This document shows, piece by piece, positions 43,668 to 53,291 of a DNA stretch of 64,000 nucleotides. The translations under genes and the position numbers were made by a program. Source of the stretch: Crocinitomicaceae bacterium (GTDB lineage: Bacteria; Bacteroidota; Bacteroidia; Flavobacteriales_G; Salibacteraceae); assembly GCA_002713215.1 (NCBI GenBank), contig PAVO01000036.1, positions 1 to 64,000 on the forward strand, written 5' to 3'. Every line of letters begins with the position of its first letter. Within the stretch, counting starts at the first letter, position 1. Below the pieces are notes generated by a model. The model was not told where the DNA came from. It worked only from the letters and a program-made list of their open reading frames with translations, and ran no database searches.

Positions 43668-44681
43668 TCAATACGTTCTTACACCCGTTTCGTAATAATG
43701 TTCGGCCTGGTTTTGTTCCTTTTTATCAGGGTTAAACTCATTGTAGGTAAATCCCTTCTGAATAGAATAAGCCCCAGTTTCACCCTGTTTATTTAAAGCC
43801 AAATAACCCACCTGGAAATTTTTGGAACCCGGATTCTTATCAATGATTCGTTGTATCGCTATTTCGCAGGCTTCTTGCGGAGATTTTCCCTGTCTCATCA
43901 ACTCTACAATTAAAAACGCACCGACCGTTTTTATCACTGCTTCTCCTTTTCCGGTAGCGGTTGCAGCTCCAACCTCATTATCTACATAAAGTGCTGCTCC
44001 AATTATTGGTGAGTCTCCTACTCTACCATGCATTTTCCAGGCAAGGCCAGAAGTGGTACAGGCACCGCTTAAATCCCCATTTTTATCCAACGCAACCATT
44101 CCAATGGTATCGTGATCTTCAACGTTAATTTCAGGCTGGTAATTGGCATCAGTCTTCCATTTCTCCCAACGTTTACGAGCTTTTTCGGTTAACAAATCTT
44201 CTACCTTAAAGCCCTGTGAAAGTGCATAATCCTGTGCTCCTTTTCCAACCAACATTACATGTGGAGTTTTTTCCATGACCAACCTGGCTACCCGAATGGG
44301 ATTTTTAATTCCTTGCAAAAAGGCAACTGACCCAGCATTACCTGATTCGTCCATAATGCAGGAATCGAGGGTCACATTCCCATCCCTATCGGGTAATCCA
44401 CCATAGCCAACGCTACTCACATTTGGGTCACTTTCAGGTACCTGAACTCCTGACTCAACCGCATCCAAAGCCCTACCTCCACTTTCCAGTGTTTCCCAGG
44501 CTTTTTCGTTAGCGGGAAAACCAAATTTCCAAGTAGAAATTACGACAGGTTTTATTGCCTTCTTTGATACACTGACAGCTCCCTTCGTTTCCTTTTCTGC
44601 TTCGCAAGCCTGCACTCCCAGAATGGAAAGTGCTGGAAGGGTAACCCCCAATTTCTTTATGAATTTTCTACGTGAACCCAT
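43668..44681 (-). CDS. N4-(beta-N-acetylglucosaminyl)-L-asparaginase family lipoprotein
   Basis: This 337-residue protein has a twin-arginine type signal (SRRKFIKK) and a lipobox GVQAC (Cys26). The Ntn-hydrolase motif DHDTIGMVALD places the nucleophile at Thr192, which becomes the N-terminus of the beta subunit after self-cleavage. The family hydrolyses the GlcNAc-Asn bond of glycoproteins or isoaspartyl peptides. Periplasmic location is expected. It is monocistronic and divergent from the polysaccharide operon. Confidence 0.88.
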   Translation of the reverse strand: MGSRRKFIKKLGVTLPALSILGVQACEAEKETKGAVSVSKKAIKPVVISTWKFGFPANEKAWETLESGGRALDAVESGVQVPESDPNVSSVGYGGLPDRDGNVTLDSCIMDESGNAGSVAFLQGIKNPIRVARLVMEKTPHVMLVGKGAQDYALSQGFKVEDLLTEKARKRWEKWKTDANYQPEINVEDHDTIGMVALDKNGDLSGACTTSGLAWKMHGRVGDSPIIGAALYVDNEVGAATATGKGEAVIKTVGAFLIVELMRQGKSPQEACEIAIQRIIDKNPGSKNFQVGYLALNKQGETGAYSIQKGFTYNEFNPDKKEQNQAEHYYETGVRTY

Positions 44682-44740
44682 GAATAAAATTTACTGCAAG
44701 GTAAGAATTACACAATGAGAATATAAACTTGGTAAAAAAC

Positions 44741-44748
44741 TACATTTG
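44741..44748 (+). promoter_or_regulatory. -7 promoter element of the polysaccharide operon
   Basis: TACATTTG matches TAnnTTTG, 17 bp before the ATG of the Wzz-like gene. No good -33 element was found at the usual distance. Confidence 0.5.
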
Positions 44749-44765
44749 CTTACACATTAAGCACC

Positions 44766-45671
44766 ATGGAAAACAAAGATTCTATTAAGAACAAATCGGA
44801 TAACGAGGAAGTAGATTTTGAACCGCTAATTGCCTGGTTTGTGGGGGGGCTACAAAAGATTGGAAGGTTTTTCAATTTAGTGGTGTCGGCCCTTGTAAAT
44901 CGCTGGATTCTTATACTAGGTGTAACTCTTATTGGTCTAATTGCAGGATTAGGGGTCTACTTTCTAGCCGATAAAAAATACTCAGCTTCGGTACAATTAA
45001 TTGCAAATCACACTACGAATCAAATCTCTAAAAACATTATTGAGTCTTTAACCCGGCTTACTGTCGATAAATCACACAACAACTTAAAAACTGCTTTAAA
45101 CATCTCTCAGGAACAGGCGGAAGAGATTTCTGCCATCTTGTACCTCGATCAAAATTTTGAGGTTCCCTCTAATGAGGATACGGTTGCTGAAGGTAAACCC
45201 TTCTTCATTTATATTGAAACTTACTCGCCGGAAGTTTTAAATGACGCACAGGAAGCCCTTATTAATTACCTGGAATTTCAACCACTTACTACGGAATTGC
45301 GTTCACGCGATGAGGTAGAAATCACCTCGAAGATTAAAAAACACGAAATTGAATTGCAACGCCTGGATAGTTTAAAAGGAATTGTTGCCAAAAGCATTGA
45401 ACCAAGATCAGGTGGAAATGGCTTTATCTACGGTGAACCTATCAATCCCATTGAAGTTTATAAGGAAAGTGAGCGCATTTTTGACGAATACTTAACCTTA
45501 AAAAGTCGATTGAAAACACTGAGATCGATAAAGATGATTAGTGAGTTTTCTCCCAGTGAGAAGCCTATTTTCCCTAGATTAAGGCATATATTGTTTTTTG
45601 CTGGTGGTTTCTTTCTATTAGGATTAATCCTAGGAATTCGTGTCGAAAGCAAAGACCACAGTGCCGCTTAA
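44766..45671 (+). CDS. Wzz-type polysaccharide chain-length/co-polymerase protein
   Basis: This 301-residue inner-membrane protein has helices at about 50-72 (WILILGVTLIGLIAGLGVYF) and 273-293, with a periplasmic domain between that includes predicted coiled coil. No tyrosine-kinase domain is present. It heads an operon with a GT2, a Wzy-like protein and two GT4 enzymes, and probably sets polymer length or organises export. Confidence 0.75.
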   Translation: MENKDSIKNKSDNEEVDFEPLIAWFVGGLQKIGRFFNLVVSALVNRWILILGVTLIGLIAGLGVYFLADKKYSASVQLIANHTTNQISKNIIESLTRLTVDKSHNNLKTALNISQEQAEEISAILYLDQNFEVPSNEDTVAEGKPFFIYIETYSPEVLNDAQEALINYLEFQPLTTELRSRDEVEITSKIKKHEIELQRLDSLKGIVAKSIEPRSGGNGFIYGEPINPIEVYKESERIFDEYLTLKSRLKTLRSIKMISEFSPSEKPIFPRLRHILFFAGGFFLLGLILGIRVESKDHSAA

Positions 45672-45696
45672 GGCTACAGCCTGCACCCAGTAAGGA

Positions 45697-46506
45697 ATGA
45701 ATCCGGAAAATCAAAATTCCACACCCCTGTTGAGCATTATTACCGTTGTTCTTAACGGTGAAAAAACAATAGAACGCTGCATCAAATCAGTGGTTGACCA
45801 ACTTGAAGAAAACATGGAATATGTTATTATTGATGGCGCCTCAACGGACAGCACCCTATCAACCATTAAAAAATTTGAGGAGCCCGTTACGCGCTGGGTC
45901 AGTGAGTCGGATAATAGCATTGCGGAAGCGTTTAATAAGGGGGTTGGACTTGCAACGGGCCAATATGTACTTTTCTTAAATGCGGATGACTGGTTACAGG
46001 ACGGAGTCTTAAAAAGATTTGAGAATATAGCCTCAAAGGCAGATATTGTTCATGGCAATATAAAATATTGGTCGAAAGGAACAGAAAAACTAACTCGTAT
46101 TGGAAATCACGAAAAACTGGACCTCGAAATGAGCATAAATCATCCGGCAACTTTTATGCGTAGGGATTTAATTTTGCAGGAAGGCGGTTTTAACACCGAG
46201 AGAAAAATTGCCCTGGACTATGACCTCATTCTTAAAAGTAAAAGTGCGGGAGCTTCATTTTTTCATTGGAATGAGACCATAACCAACATGTCTTTGGATG
46301 GAGTAAGTGATGCAAACTGGTACCGCAGCTGCCAGGAGACCTTTGAGGTTAAGCAGGCAATTTTGGGAGGAAGTTTAAAAAACTACATCTGGTTCTTCAA
46401 ACAAACCGCTACCTTGTTCCTGATTAAAAATCTTGAAAAAGTGGGATTCGGGCCCTTAATTTCAAATTGGAGAAGTAATTCAAGTAAGTGGAAAAATGAA
46501 GTTTGA
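45697..46506 (+). CDS. glycosyltransferase family 2
   Basis: This 269-residue enzyme has the GT-A start LLSIITVVLNGEKTIERCI and the DXD-like NADDW (about 96-100). A C-terminal hydrophobic/basic end may associate with the membrane. It transfers a sugar to a lipid-linked acceptor. Overlap of 11 bp with the next gene indicates coupling. Confidence 0.87.
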   Translation: MNPENQNSTPLLSIITVVLNGEKTIERCIKSVVDQLEENMEYVIIDGASTDSTLSTIKKFEEPVTRWVSESDNSIAEAFNKGVGLATGQYVLFLNADDWLQDGVLKRFENIASKADIVHGNIKYWSKGTEKLTRIGNHEKLDLEMSINHPATFMRRDLILQEGGFNTERKIALDYDLILKSKSAGASFFHWNETITNMSLDGVSDANWYRSCQETFEVKQAILGGSLKNYIWFFKQTATLFLIKNLEKVGFGPLISNWRSNSSKWKNEV

Positions 46507-47734
46507 TAGGTTTCTGCCAATTGCCATCATCTATTTTTTCTTTAATGGGTTCCTTCTGCCCATGGGAATGCAGTACACCATTTTGCTTACACCGCTATTC
46601 TATTTTTGGCTGTTAAAAAACAAGCAAAAAAACGTAATCGGTTATTTTATCGTTGCCTGGGCTCCGTGGGCCATAATTCATTTTTTTATTGGGATAGATT
46701 ACTTTTATTATGCGAAATCCACCATCCTTCTTTTCACAGTTTATATTTTTTGCTTTGCCTTCTATTGGTGGGTAAAGAACAACAGGGGGTTGGAAAAGGT
46801 TTTTGCTCATTTGATGGTTTTCAACTTCATGGCTGTATTACTGGCTCTGCTTATTTTCTTCACCCCGTTTAGTGAATTGCTCTGGACCTTTGAAAACCTA
46901 ACCATTGATATGCCCTCGTTTCCCAGAATTCGCCTTCTAACCTATGAGCCTTCTTACTATGCTACATTAATGGTCCCTTTTGTGGTTTATTACTTACTTG
47001 GGGTATTACTAAAGCCTTACTCAATAAGAACAATTGCCGGCCTGTTGGTTATGATTCTCACGCCGCTTGTCTTTTCATTTTCGCTGGGTGTTATTGCTTC
47101 ACTGGTAATGGCATTGGTAATGGTTGTTGCATTGAATTTCAAATCATTTATCACCAAAAGAAGGGTCTTTTATATGTTCTCTGGCCTGGTTGTCGTATCC
47201 ATTTTCACACTCCTGGCATTAATAATTTTTTATCCAACCAACCCCTTGTTTGAACGTATTGGAGATCTCTATTCAGGCAAGGACACAAGTGCCCAGGGTA
47301 GAACTTACTATGCTTTTGTTCTTGCGACTCAAATTGCCGAGGTATCGAATTACTGGTTTGGTGCCGGAATTGGACAAATCAAGATCATGGGAGATGCCAT
47401 TATTAGGGCTTTTTACGATCTGGATTTAAACGAAACTAAGACCATTCGAATTCCAAACACCCTGGGTGAAACTATTGGAACTTTTGGTATGGTAGGCCTA
47501 ATTCTTAGATTAGGAATTGAATGGTATCTTTTTTTTAAGACGAAGGTTTGGACCAATTTATACCGGCTTACCTTGTTCATATACATTTTTATATACCAAT
47601 TTACAGGCAGCTTTTTAACCAATATTGCCGAGTATGTAATTTGGGTCTTAGCTTTTACCCCCTGTTTTACCCATTTCGATCAGGTGAATTTTAGGGTAAG
47701 TTCAAAACCCACCTTAAAAACTGATCAATCATGA
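46496..47734 (+). CDS. polytopic membrane protein, O-antigen polymerase (Wzy)-like
   Basis: This 412-residue protein has ten to twelve hydrophobic helices. A hydrophilic external segment (about 255-290, PLFERIGDLYSG...GRTYYAF) resembles Wzy loops. The context of Wzz and GTs supports a polymerase; sequence conservation in this family is too low for certainty. Confidence 0.7.
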   Translation: MKFDRFLPIAIIYFFFNGFLLPMGMQYTILLTPLFYFWLLKNKQKNVIGYFIVAWAPWAIIHFFIGIDYFYYAKSTILLFTVYIFCFAFYWWVKNNRGLEKVFAHLMVFNFMAVLLALLIFFTPFSELLWTFENLTIDMPSFPRIRLLTYEPSYYATLMVPFVVYYLLGVLLKPYSIRTIAGLLVMILTPLVFSFSLGVIASLVMALVMVVALNFKSFITKRRVFYMFSGLVVVSIFTLLALIIFYPTNPLFERIGDLYSGKDTSAQGRTYYAFVLATQIAEVSNYWFGAGIGQIKIMGDAIIRAFYDLDLNETKTIRIPNTLGETIGTFGMVGLILRLGIEWYLFFKTKVWTNLYRLTLFIYIFIYQFTGSFLTNIAEYVIWVLAFTPCFTHFDQVNFRVSSKPTLKTDQS

Positions 47735-48810
47735 GGGTAGCCATGATTTCAAGAGACACCCTTTTTAGTGGTCCGGGGGGCGATACCGTTCAAATGAAAC
47801 AAACAGCAAAGCACCTGGAAGCTATGGGTGTTTCGGTTGATATTTGCCTTTCTTCAAGTTCCGTTGAGTACAATAAATACGACCTGCTCCATTTTTTTAA
47901 TATTACCCGGGTGGCGGCAATTCTTCCTCATTTGAAGAAATCCAATACCCCTTACGTAATCTCACCCATATTCGTGGATTACAGCGAATATGATTTGTTG
48001 CATCGGAAAGACATAATCGGAAAAATAACCCGGGTTTTTGGACGAGACCGCTCTGAATATTTTAAAACGCTGGCCCGATGGATAAAAAATGGAGAATCGG
48101 TTAACAGCCTGCCCTACCTCTTTCAAGGCCAACGAAAAAGCATTGAAAATACATTGAATCGAGCTTCTGTTATTCTTCCTAACTCCAAGAGTGAATTTGA
48201 TCGTCTAGGCAAGGCTTTTAATTTCAGAGGGAAGTACGTAGTAGTCCCAAATGGAATCAACAAACCTGAAAGGACTGGAGATAATAGTAATAACAAAACA
48301 GGAGTACTTTGTGTGGGTAGAATTGAAAGTTACAAGAACCAGTTGAATATAATACGGGCACTCAAGAATTCTGATACCAGGTTAACCATTGTAGGTAAAC
48401 CGGCGCCAAATCACATTTCCTATTACGAACAATGCAAATTGGAAGCAGGAAACAACATCACTTTTTTGGATCATGCTCCTCATGACAAGCTGGTAGACCT
48501 ATATCGGAGCCATAAAGTTCATGTTTCGGCAAGTTGGTTTGAAACCACAGGTTTATGCAATCTGGAGGCCGCCCTCGAAGACTGTGTTTTAGTTATTACT
48601 GACAAAGGGGATACTAAAGATTACTTTGGAGACGATGTATATTATTGTGATCCGGATGGTGTTAATTCTATTCGGGAGCAAATTGAAAAAGCCCTGAAAT
48701 CGGCTCCAAGCTCAGCATTGAAAAATCGCATTCTTACTCAATATACCTGGGAAAATGCGGCTAAAAAAACGCTAGAGGGTTATAACATTGCGTTGAAGCA
48801 AAACAAATGA
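47731..48810 (+). CDS. glycosyltransferase family 4
   Basis: This 359-residue GT-B enzyme shows the GVLCVGRIESYKNQLNIIRAL start of the C-terminal domain, HVSASWFETTGLCNLEA with the GT4 Glu, and an N-terminal GPGGDTVQ loop. It overlaps its neighbours by 4 bp on each side. Confidence 0.85.
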   Translation: MRVAMISRDTLFSGPGGDTVQMKQTAKHLEAMGVSVDICLSSSSVEYNKYDLLHFFNITRVAAILPHLKKSNTPYVISPIFVDYSEYDLLHRKDIIGKITRVFGRDRSEYFKTLARWIKNGESVNSLPYLFQGQRKSIENTLNRASVILPNSKSEFDRLGKAFNFRGKYVVVPNGINKPERTGDNSNNKTGVLCVGRIESYKNQLNIIRALKNSDTRLTIVGKPAPNHISYYEQCKLEAGNNITFLDHAPHDKLVDLYRSHKVHVSASWFETTGLCNLEAALEDCVLVITDKGDTKDYFGDDVYYCDPDGVNSIREQIEKALKSAPSSALKNRILTQYTWENAAKKTLEGYNIALKQNK

Positions 48811-49913
48811 AAAAAAAGATTGCCATACTAGGGTCTCGGGGAATTCCAAACCACTATAGCGGGTTCGAACAGTTAGCTGAATACCTGGCACAGGGATTAG
48901 TAAAAATGGGTTATGAAGTCAGTGTGTACAACTCCCACGACCATCCCTATCAGGAAAAAACCTGGAACGGCGTAAATATCATTCATTGTCATGACCCGGA
49001 ATACAAGATGGGCACATTCGGGCAATTTATCTACGACCTCAATTGCATTAAAGACAGCAGAAAAAGGAATTTCGATCTAATCTTTCAGTTGGGGTATACC
49101 AGTAGCACCGTTTGGTTTTGGTACCTACCGAAGGGAAGCAAAATAGCCACCAACATGGATGGGCTTGAATGGAAACGAAGCAAGTATAGCAAGCCCGTTC
49201 AGCAGTTTTTAAAGGTGGCGGAATGGCTTGGTGTAATAGGGAGTGATCGACTTATTTCGGACAGTTTAGGTATTCAGGCTTATCTAAAAAAGAAATACAA
49301 AAAAGATTCTTCCTTTATTCCCTATGGCGCACACCTCTTTAGTGATCCAAACCCGGAAGTACTGAGCGAGTTTAATCTGAAGCCAGGCGAATACGATATG
49401 CTGGTAGCGCGCATGGAACCTGAGAACAATATAGAAATGATTATAAAAGGGTACCTGACATCAAAACGTTCCAGGAAACTAGTGGTTGTTGGAAACACAC
49501 AGAAAACTCCTCATGGTCGATACCTGAAAGAGCAATACCAAAATGAAAATGGAGTGATGTTTACGGAAGGTATTTTTGATATCGACAAGCTGAATAACAT
49601 CCGACACCATTGTCACTTATACTTTCATGGACATTCGGTTGGTGGTACTAACCCTTCCTTGCTTGAGGCTATGGCTTCATCAGCGCTTATGGCAGCACAC
49701 GACAATCCTTTTAATAAAGCTATTTTGGAAGGGGAAGCATACTATTTCTCAAATCCAGAGGACGTAACCACCGCAATAGAAACCAGCAACAAAGCTGAAA
49801 AAATGCAATGGATAACCGACAATAGGAAGAAAATAACAGATAAATACACCTGGGATGCTATTGTTAAGGGGTATGCTCAGGTCATAGAGGAGTTAACCAA
49901 TGGAAAAGCTTAA
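48807..49913 (+). CDS. DUF1972-type glycosyltransferase
   Basis: This 368-residue GT4-like enzyme starts IAILGSRGIPNHYSGFE, the mark of DUF1972 (rhamnosyltransferase-like) proteins; a second typical stretch is HGHSVGGTNPSLLEAM. It probably adds a sugar to the repeat unit. It overlaps the next gene by 14 bp. Confidence 0.87.
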   Translation: MKKKIAILGSRGIPNHYSGFEQLAEYLAQGLVKMGYEVSVYNSHDHPYQEKTWNGVNIIHCHDPEYKMGTFGQFIYDLNCIKDSRKRNFDLIFQLGYTSSTVWFWYLPKGSKIATNMDGLEWKRSKYSKPVQQFLKVAEWLGVIGSDRLISDSLGIQAYLKKKYKKDSSFIPYGAHLFSDPNPEVLSEFNLKPGEYDMLVARMEPENNIEMIIKGYLTSKRSRKLVVVGNTQKTPHGRYLKEQYQNENGVMFTEGIFDIDKLNNIRHHCHLYFHGHSVGGTNPSLLEAMASSALMAAHDNPFNKAILEGEAYYFSNPEDVTTAIETSNKAEKMQWITDNRKKITDKYTWDAIVKGYAQVIEELTNGKA

Positions 49914-51147
49914 AACGGCCTATTTCTTTTCAATAATTGCTGTTGCACTTACCTTCCCTTATTTTGCCCACTTAAACTCAGTACTCATATTTATTTGTTG
50001 CCTGCTTTCGGCAGTCTCAAATCCAATCAACGAAAAATGGGCTAACTTAAAATCAAACCCCTGGATTATATTTTTCATTATCTACTACTTGGTACAAGTT
50101 GTTGGCTATTTCAATTCCTCCAATGAACAGGAAGCTCTTTTCATTTTGGAAAAAAAAGGTGGAATGGCCTTACTCCCCATATTTCTGGCATCTGGGACAC
50201 AACTAAGCAAATCTCAAATTAAGACCATCTTACTCTCAGTTGTGGCTTCCGTATTATTGGGTGGCTTGGCAATGATTCTATTGTCCGGCTTCGACTATTT
50301 TGAAAACAAAGATTCTGCGGTTTTCTACTACCATCAATTATCTAACCAACTTGGGGCACATGCCATCTACTTCAGTGTTGTAGTTGCTACCAGTATTTTT
50401 TTATTGATGAAATTCAAATCGCTTGTTTTTAATGCCCACACAATTCTTTATTATGTTTTGCTCTCTTTTTTAGCCATTCTGCTTATCCTCCTTTCATCAA
50501 AAATGATTCTGATTATTTCACTATTTCTATTCCTAGCATTACAGTTGATACAATTCAAAAAAAGGGAGAAAAAGGCAATGCTTGTTCTGATTACGGTGAT
50601 TGGAGTTGTTTTTATGCTCTTTGGTGGAGGAATTAGCTCACGGTTTTCGGAGATCATTAATCAGGATCTGGAAGTTCTCGGTCAAGAAAAGTACAAGTAC
50701 GACACACCATTAAATGGGCTCACTCTTCGTATTACCTTCTGGAATATAGTTATTGAAACCCTTTCCCAGGAAAGTAATTCCATGGCGTTTGGAGTTGGTA
50801 CGGGTGATGCCCAGGAAACACTTAGAAAAGCTTATCAAAATAAGGGACTATACATTGGGAATCCTGAACTCAAAGATCGAGGATACCTGGATTATAATGT
50901 ACATAGCCAATATTTCGAGGAATTGTTGAAGAATGGAGTACTTGGTCTTATTGCCCTGCTAATCCTGATTAGCACCATCTTAGGTATTTCTAAAAAAGAC
51001 AGGTTTTCGTTTTCCATTCTCCTTATTATAAGCTGCTTTTTCTTAACTGAAAGCGGGCTGGAACGCCACGCTGGCAGCATCTTGTTTACCCTAATTTCTG
51101 TATTACTAATTCTTGATAGCAACCAACAAAAAAGGCTAGTAGGCTGA
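49900..51147 (+). CDS. O-antigen ligase-like membrane protein
   Basis: This 415-residue protein has about ten helices. The external part HSQYFEELLKNGVLGLIAL (about 330-348) matches the Wzy_C/WaaL motif with its key His. It could be a second polymerase or a ligase that transfers the glycan. It is convergent with, and overlaps by 12 bp, the glycosylphosphotransferase. Confidence 0.78.
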   Translation: MEKLKTAYFFSIIAVALTFPYFAHLNSVLIFICCLLSAVSNPINEKWANLKSNPWIIFFIIYYLVQVVGYFNSSNEQEALFILEKKGGMALLPIFLASGTQLSKSQIKTILLSVVASVLLGGLAMILLSGFDYFENKDSAVFYYHQLSNQLGAHAIYFSVVVATSIFLLMKFKSLVFNAHTILYYVLLSFLAILLILLSSKMILIISLFLFLALQLIQFKKREKKAMLVLITVIGVVFMLFGGGISSRFSEIINQDLEVLGQEKYKYDTPLNGLTLRITFWNIVIETLSQESNSMAFGVGTGDAQETLRKAYQNKGLYIGNPELKDRGYLDYNVHSQYFEELLKNGVLGLIALLILISTILGISKKDRFSFSILLIISCFFLTESGLERHAGSILFTLISVLLILDSNQQKRLVG

Positions 51148-52497
51148 TTCACTTCTCGATAAAAGGGCTGTTCTAATGGTTCGAAAAACTACCCGGACAT
51201 CCAATAGTAATGTCCAATTTTGGATATATACAAAATCTGTTTTTATTCGGATTGTCATGTCCTTCAATTTCTGAGTCTCGCCTCTATACCCGTAAGCTTG
51301 TGACAATCCCGTAATACCAGGCTTCACCCTAAACCGAGCGTTATAATCCGGGATACGAGATTCGAATTTCTCATCCAATAAAATAGGATGTGGTCGAGGT
51401 CCCACAACAGACATGTCTCCCATAAAAACATTAAAAAACTGGGGCAATTCGTCTAAACTGGTTTTACGAAGAAAGGCCCCAACCTTTGTTATTCTGGGAT
51501 CTGACCGGGTAGCCTGTTTGCTGTGAGCGACATCATTAGCCCTCATTGTTCGTAGCTTCAGACAGTTAAATTGTTTTTTATTTCTACCATTTCTGGTTTG
51601 CCTGAAAAACACTCCTCCCTTGCTCTCAAACACAATGCACAAACCGAGAATGGGCAACAGCCAAGACAATAAGAAAACAATAATAACGGTAGAGAATATA
51701 AGGTCAAATATTCTTTTTGCCATGCGATTTATCCAAATAATGAGTGGCCCATTCATAATTTCTTCATAAGAACTGGATGTGATTTTTCTAAAGTTGAAAA
51801 ACTGTATGTGCTTTACGGTATCAATAGGAATCAAAAAAATATTTGCTCCTGATAGTTTTGCAACCTTTTGAATGAAGTCGAAGGTTTCTTTCTTATTGGT
51901 TGGATATACATAAATCTCATTAATCTTATGGTCGTTAAGCACGGAAGTAAACTCTTCTACATCGTTTTTCTCTATAAATGGATGCCCCTCTTCAATGGCA
52001 CAACAAAACCGATAACCTCCATGAGTCTTTTTTCTTAGAGACCTCCTAAAATAAACGGCCTCTTTTGCATAAGCCAATATCATGTATTGCGATGTTCCCC
52101 AGCCCAGTTTTCGAATAAATCGTATGACGGAAACAAAGGCTGATTTCTCTATCATTACCAGTAAAAACAAAAAGAACATAAACTTCAGGTAACCTATACT
52201 AATACTGGCATTCCATCCATCATAAAATATAACTAATACCAACCAATAAATGATGGTGAACAACGCATAAAGCTTGACTATACGGTAATAGGTATGAATA
52301 AAACTTACGTAACGTTGATTGGAAGTTGGAAACACCAGGGCATTGGAAATTACCCAACAAAATACAATTATCGGGGTAGCTTCCACACTAAACGGATCTA
52401 CACCAATTACATAATTCAAAGAAAAGAATATGACCAGAATATCCAGCAGCGTGGCAATAACAAAGTAGTGCCAAAATTTAGGTAATCGTAGTGGCAT
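51136..52497 (-). CDS. polyprenyl glycosylphosphotransferase (WcaJ/WbaP-like)
   Basis: This 453-residue protein starts glycan synthesis by moving a sugar-1-phosphate to undecaprenyl phosphate. The N-terminal half has four or five helices and a CoA-binding-like middle. The C-terminal sugar transferase domain (from about 265) shows KRIFDLIFS, FNCLKLRTM, TSLDELPQFFNVFMGDMSVV and GPRPHP. Complete by motif. Confidence 0.92.
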   Translation of the reverse strand: MPLRLPKFWHYFVIATLLDILVIFFSLNYVIGVDPFSVEATPIIVFCWVISNALVFPTSNQRYVSFIHTYYRIVKLYALFTIIYWLVLVIFYDGWNASISIGYLKFMFFLFLLVMIEKSAFVSVIRFIRKLGWGTSQYMILAYAKEAVYFRRSLRKKTHGGYRFCCAIEEGHPFIEKNDVEEFTSVLNDHKINEIYVYPTNKKETFDFIQKVAKLSGANIFLIPIDTVKHIQFFNFRKITSSSYEEIMNGPLIIWINRMAKRIFDLIFSTVIIVFLLSWLLPILGLCIVFESKGGVFFRQTRNGRNKKQFNCLKLRTMRANDVAHSKQATRSDPRITKVGAFLRKTSLDELPQFFNVFMGDMSVVGPRPHPILLDEKFESRIPDYNARFRVKPGITGLSQAYGYRGETQKLKDMTIRIKTDFVYIQNWTLLLDVRVVFRTIRTALLSRSESAY

Positions 52498-52607
52498 CCA
52501 TGTCTCGTTTAGTTTATGTAATTAATACAGATTTAAGGTTGTTTGTTGAGACGCCTCCCCCCTGCAAATGGTTGGTAGAATCACTAACAATATCACGAAA
52601 TTAAATA

Positions 52608-53282
52608 TTAGATCGTTGCAATTCTAAAAATAAAGTTCTTTTCCAAGATAGTACTTCGCCGGTATACAATATCCATTGACAAGGAGTATAACTTAGCAAT
52701 CGAATAAACCTTTTCTAAATCGCAATCTTCTGATAATACCATATAAACGACTGTATCAACAGACTTTTCTGTCAATTGCTCAAACAACTTATGAAAGTAT
52801 TCGAATTCAACTCCGCAATACCAGGCTTGCTCTTCAATTGTAGCTGCACTTTTAGCATAATATGGCGGATTTATAATAACAATCTGATATTCATTGGGGA
52901 TAAGGTTTGTAAACAAATCGGATTGAACCGTTTTTACACTTACTCCATTGTTCAAAGCATTAATTCTGGTATTTTCAATCGCTTTGGGGTTTATATCGCT
53001 AGCCACCATTTCAGCACCCATTTTAGCTGCCCAAACAGAAATAGCACCCGTTCCGCAACCTAGCTCCAACATAGTTTTCCCACTTACTTCAATCGTTTTT
53101 AAAAAGTAAATCAGGGTTTTGGTGCTGAAGAATAACCCGGGGTGAAATATTCTAGGTTGTACGACTATTTTACAACCAAAAAAGTCAATATTCAAATCCT
53201 TAGAAGCATATCGGTTGTAGGACCACCGAAGCCAAGGGTCAACCACAAACTTAATTGATTTCCTTATTGCCTTTCTAAACAT
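52608..53282 (-). CDS. class I methyltransferase, HemK/PrmC or RlmG-like
   Basis: This 224-residue enzyme has motif I MLELGCGTGAISVWA and the NPPYY motif (IINPPYYAKSA) that marks N-methyltransferases of Gln, adenine or guanine. No target-recognition domain is apparent. It lies between the glycosylphosphotransferase and a radical SAM gene, so its substrate could be protein, RNA or a small molecule. It starts 10 bp after the radical SAM stop, suggesting co-transcription. Confidence 0.75.
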   Translation of the reverse strand: MFRKAIRKSIKFVVDPWLRWSYNRYASKDLNIDFFGCKIVVQPRIFHPGLFFSTKTLIYFLKTIEVSGKTMLELGCGTGAISVWAAKMGAEMVASDINPKAIENTRINALNNGVSVKTVQSDLFTNLIPNEYQIVIINPPYYAKSAATIEEQAWYCGVEFEYFHKLFEQLTEKSVDTVVYMVLSEDCDLEKVYSIAKLYSLSMDIVYRRSTILEKNFIFRIATI

Positions 53283-53291
53283 TATTCAGAA

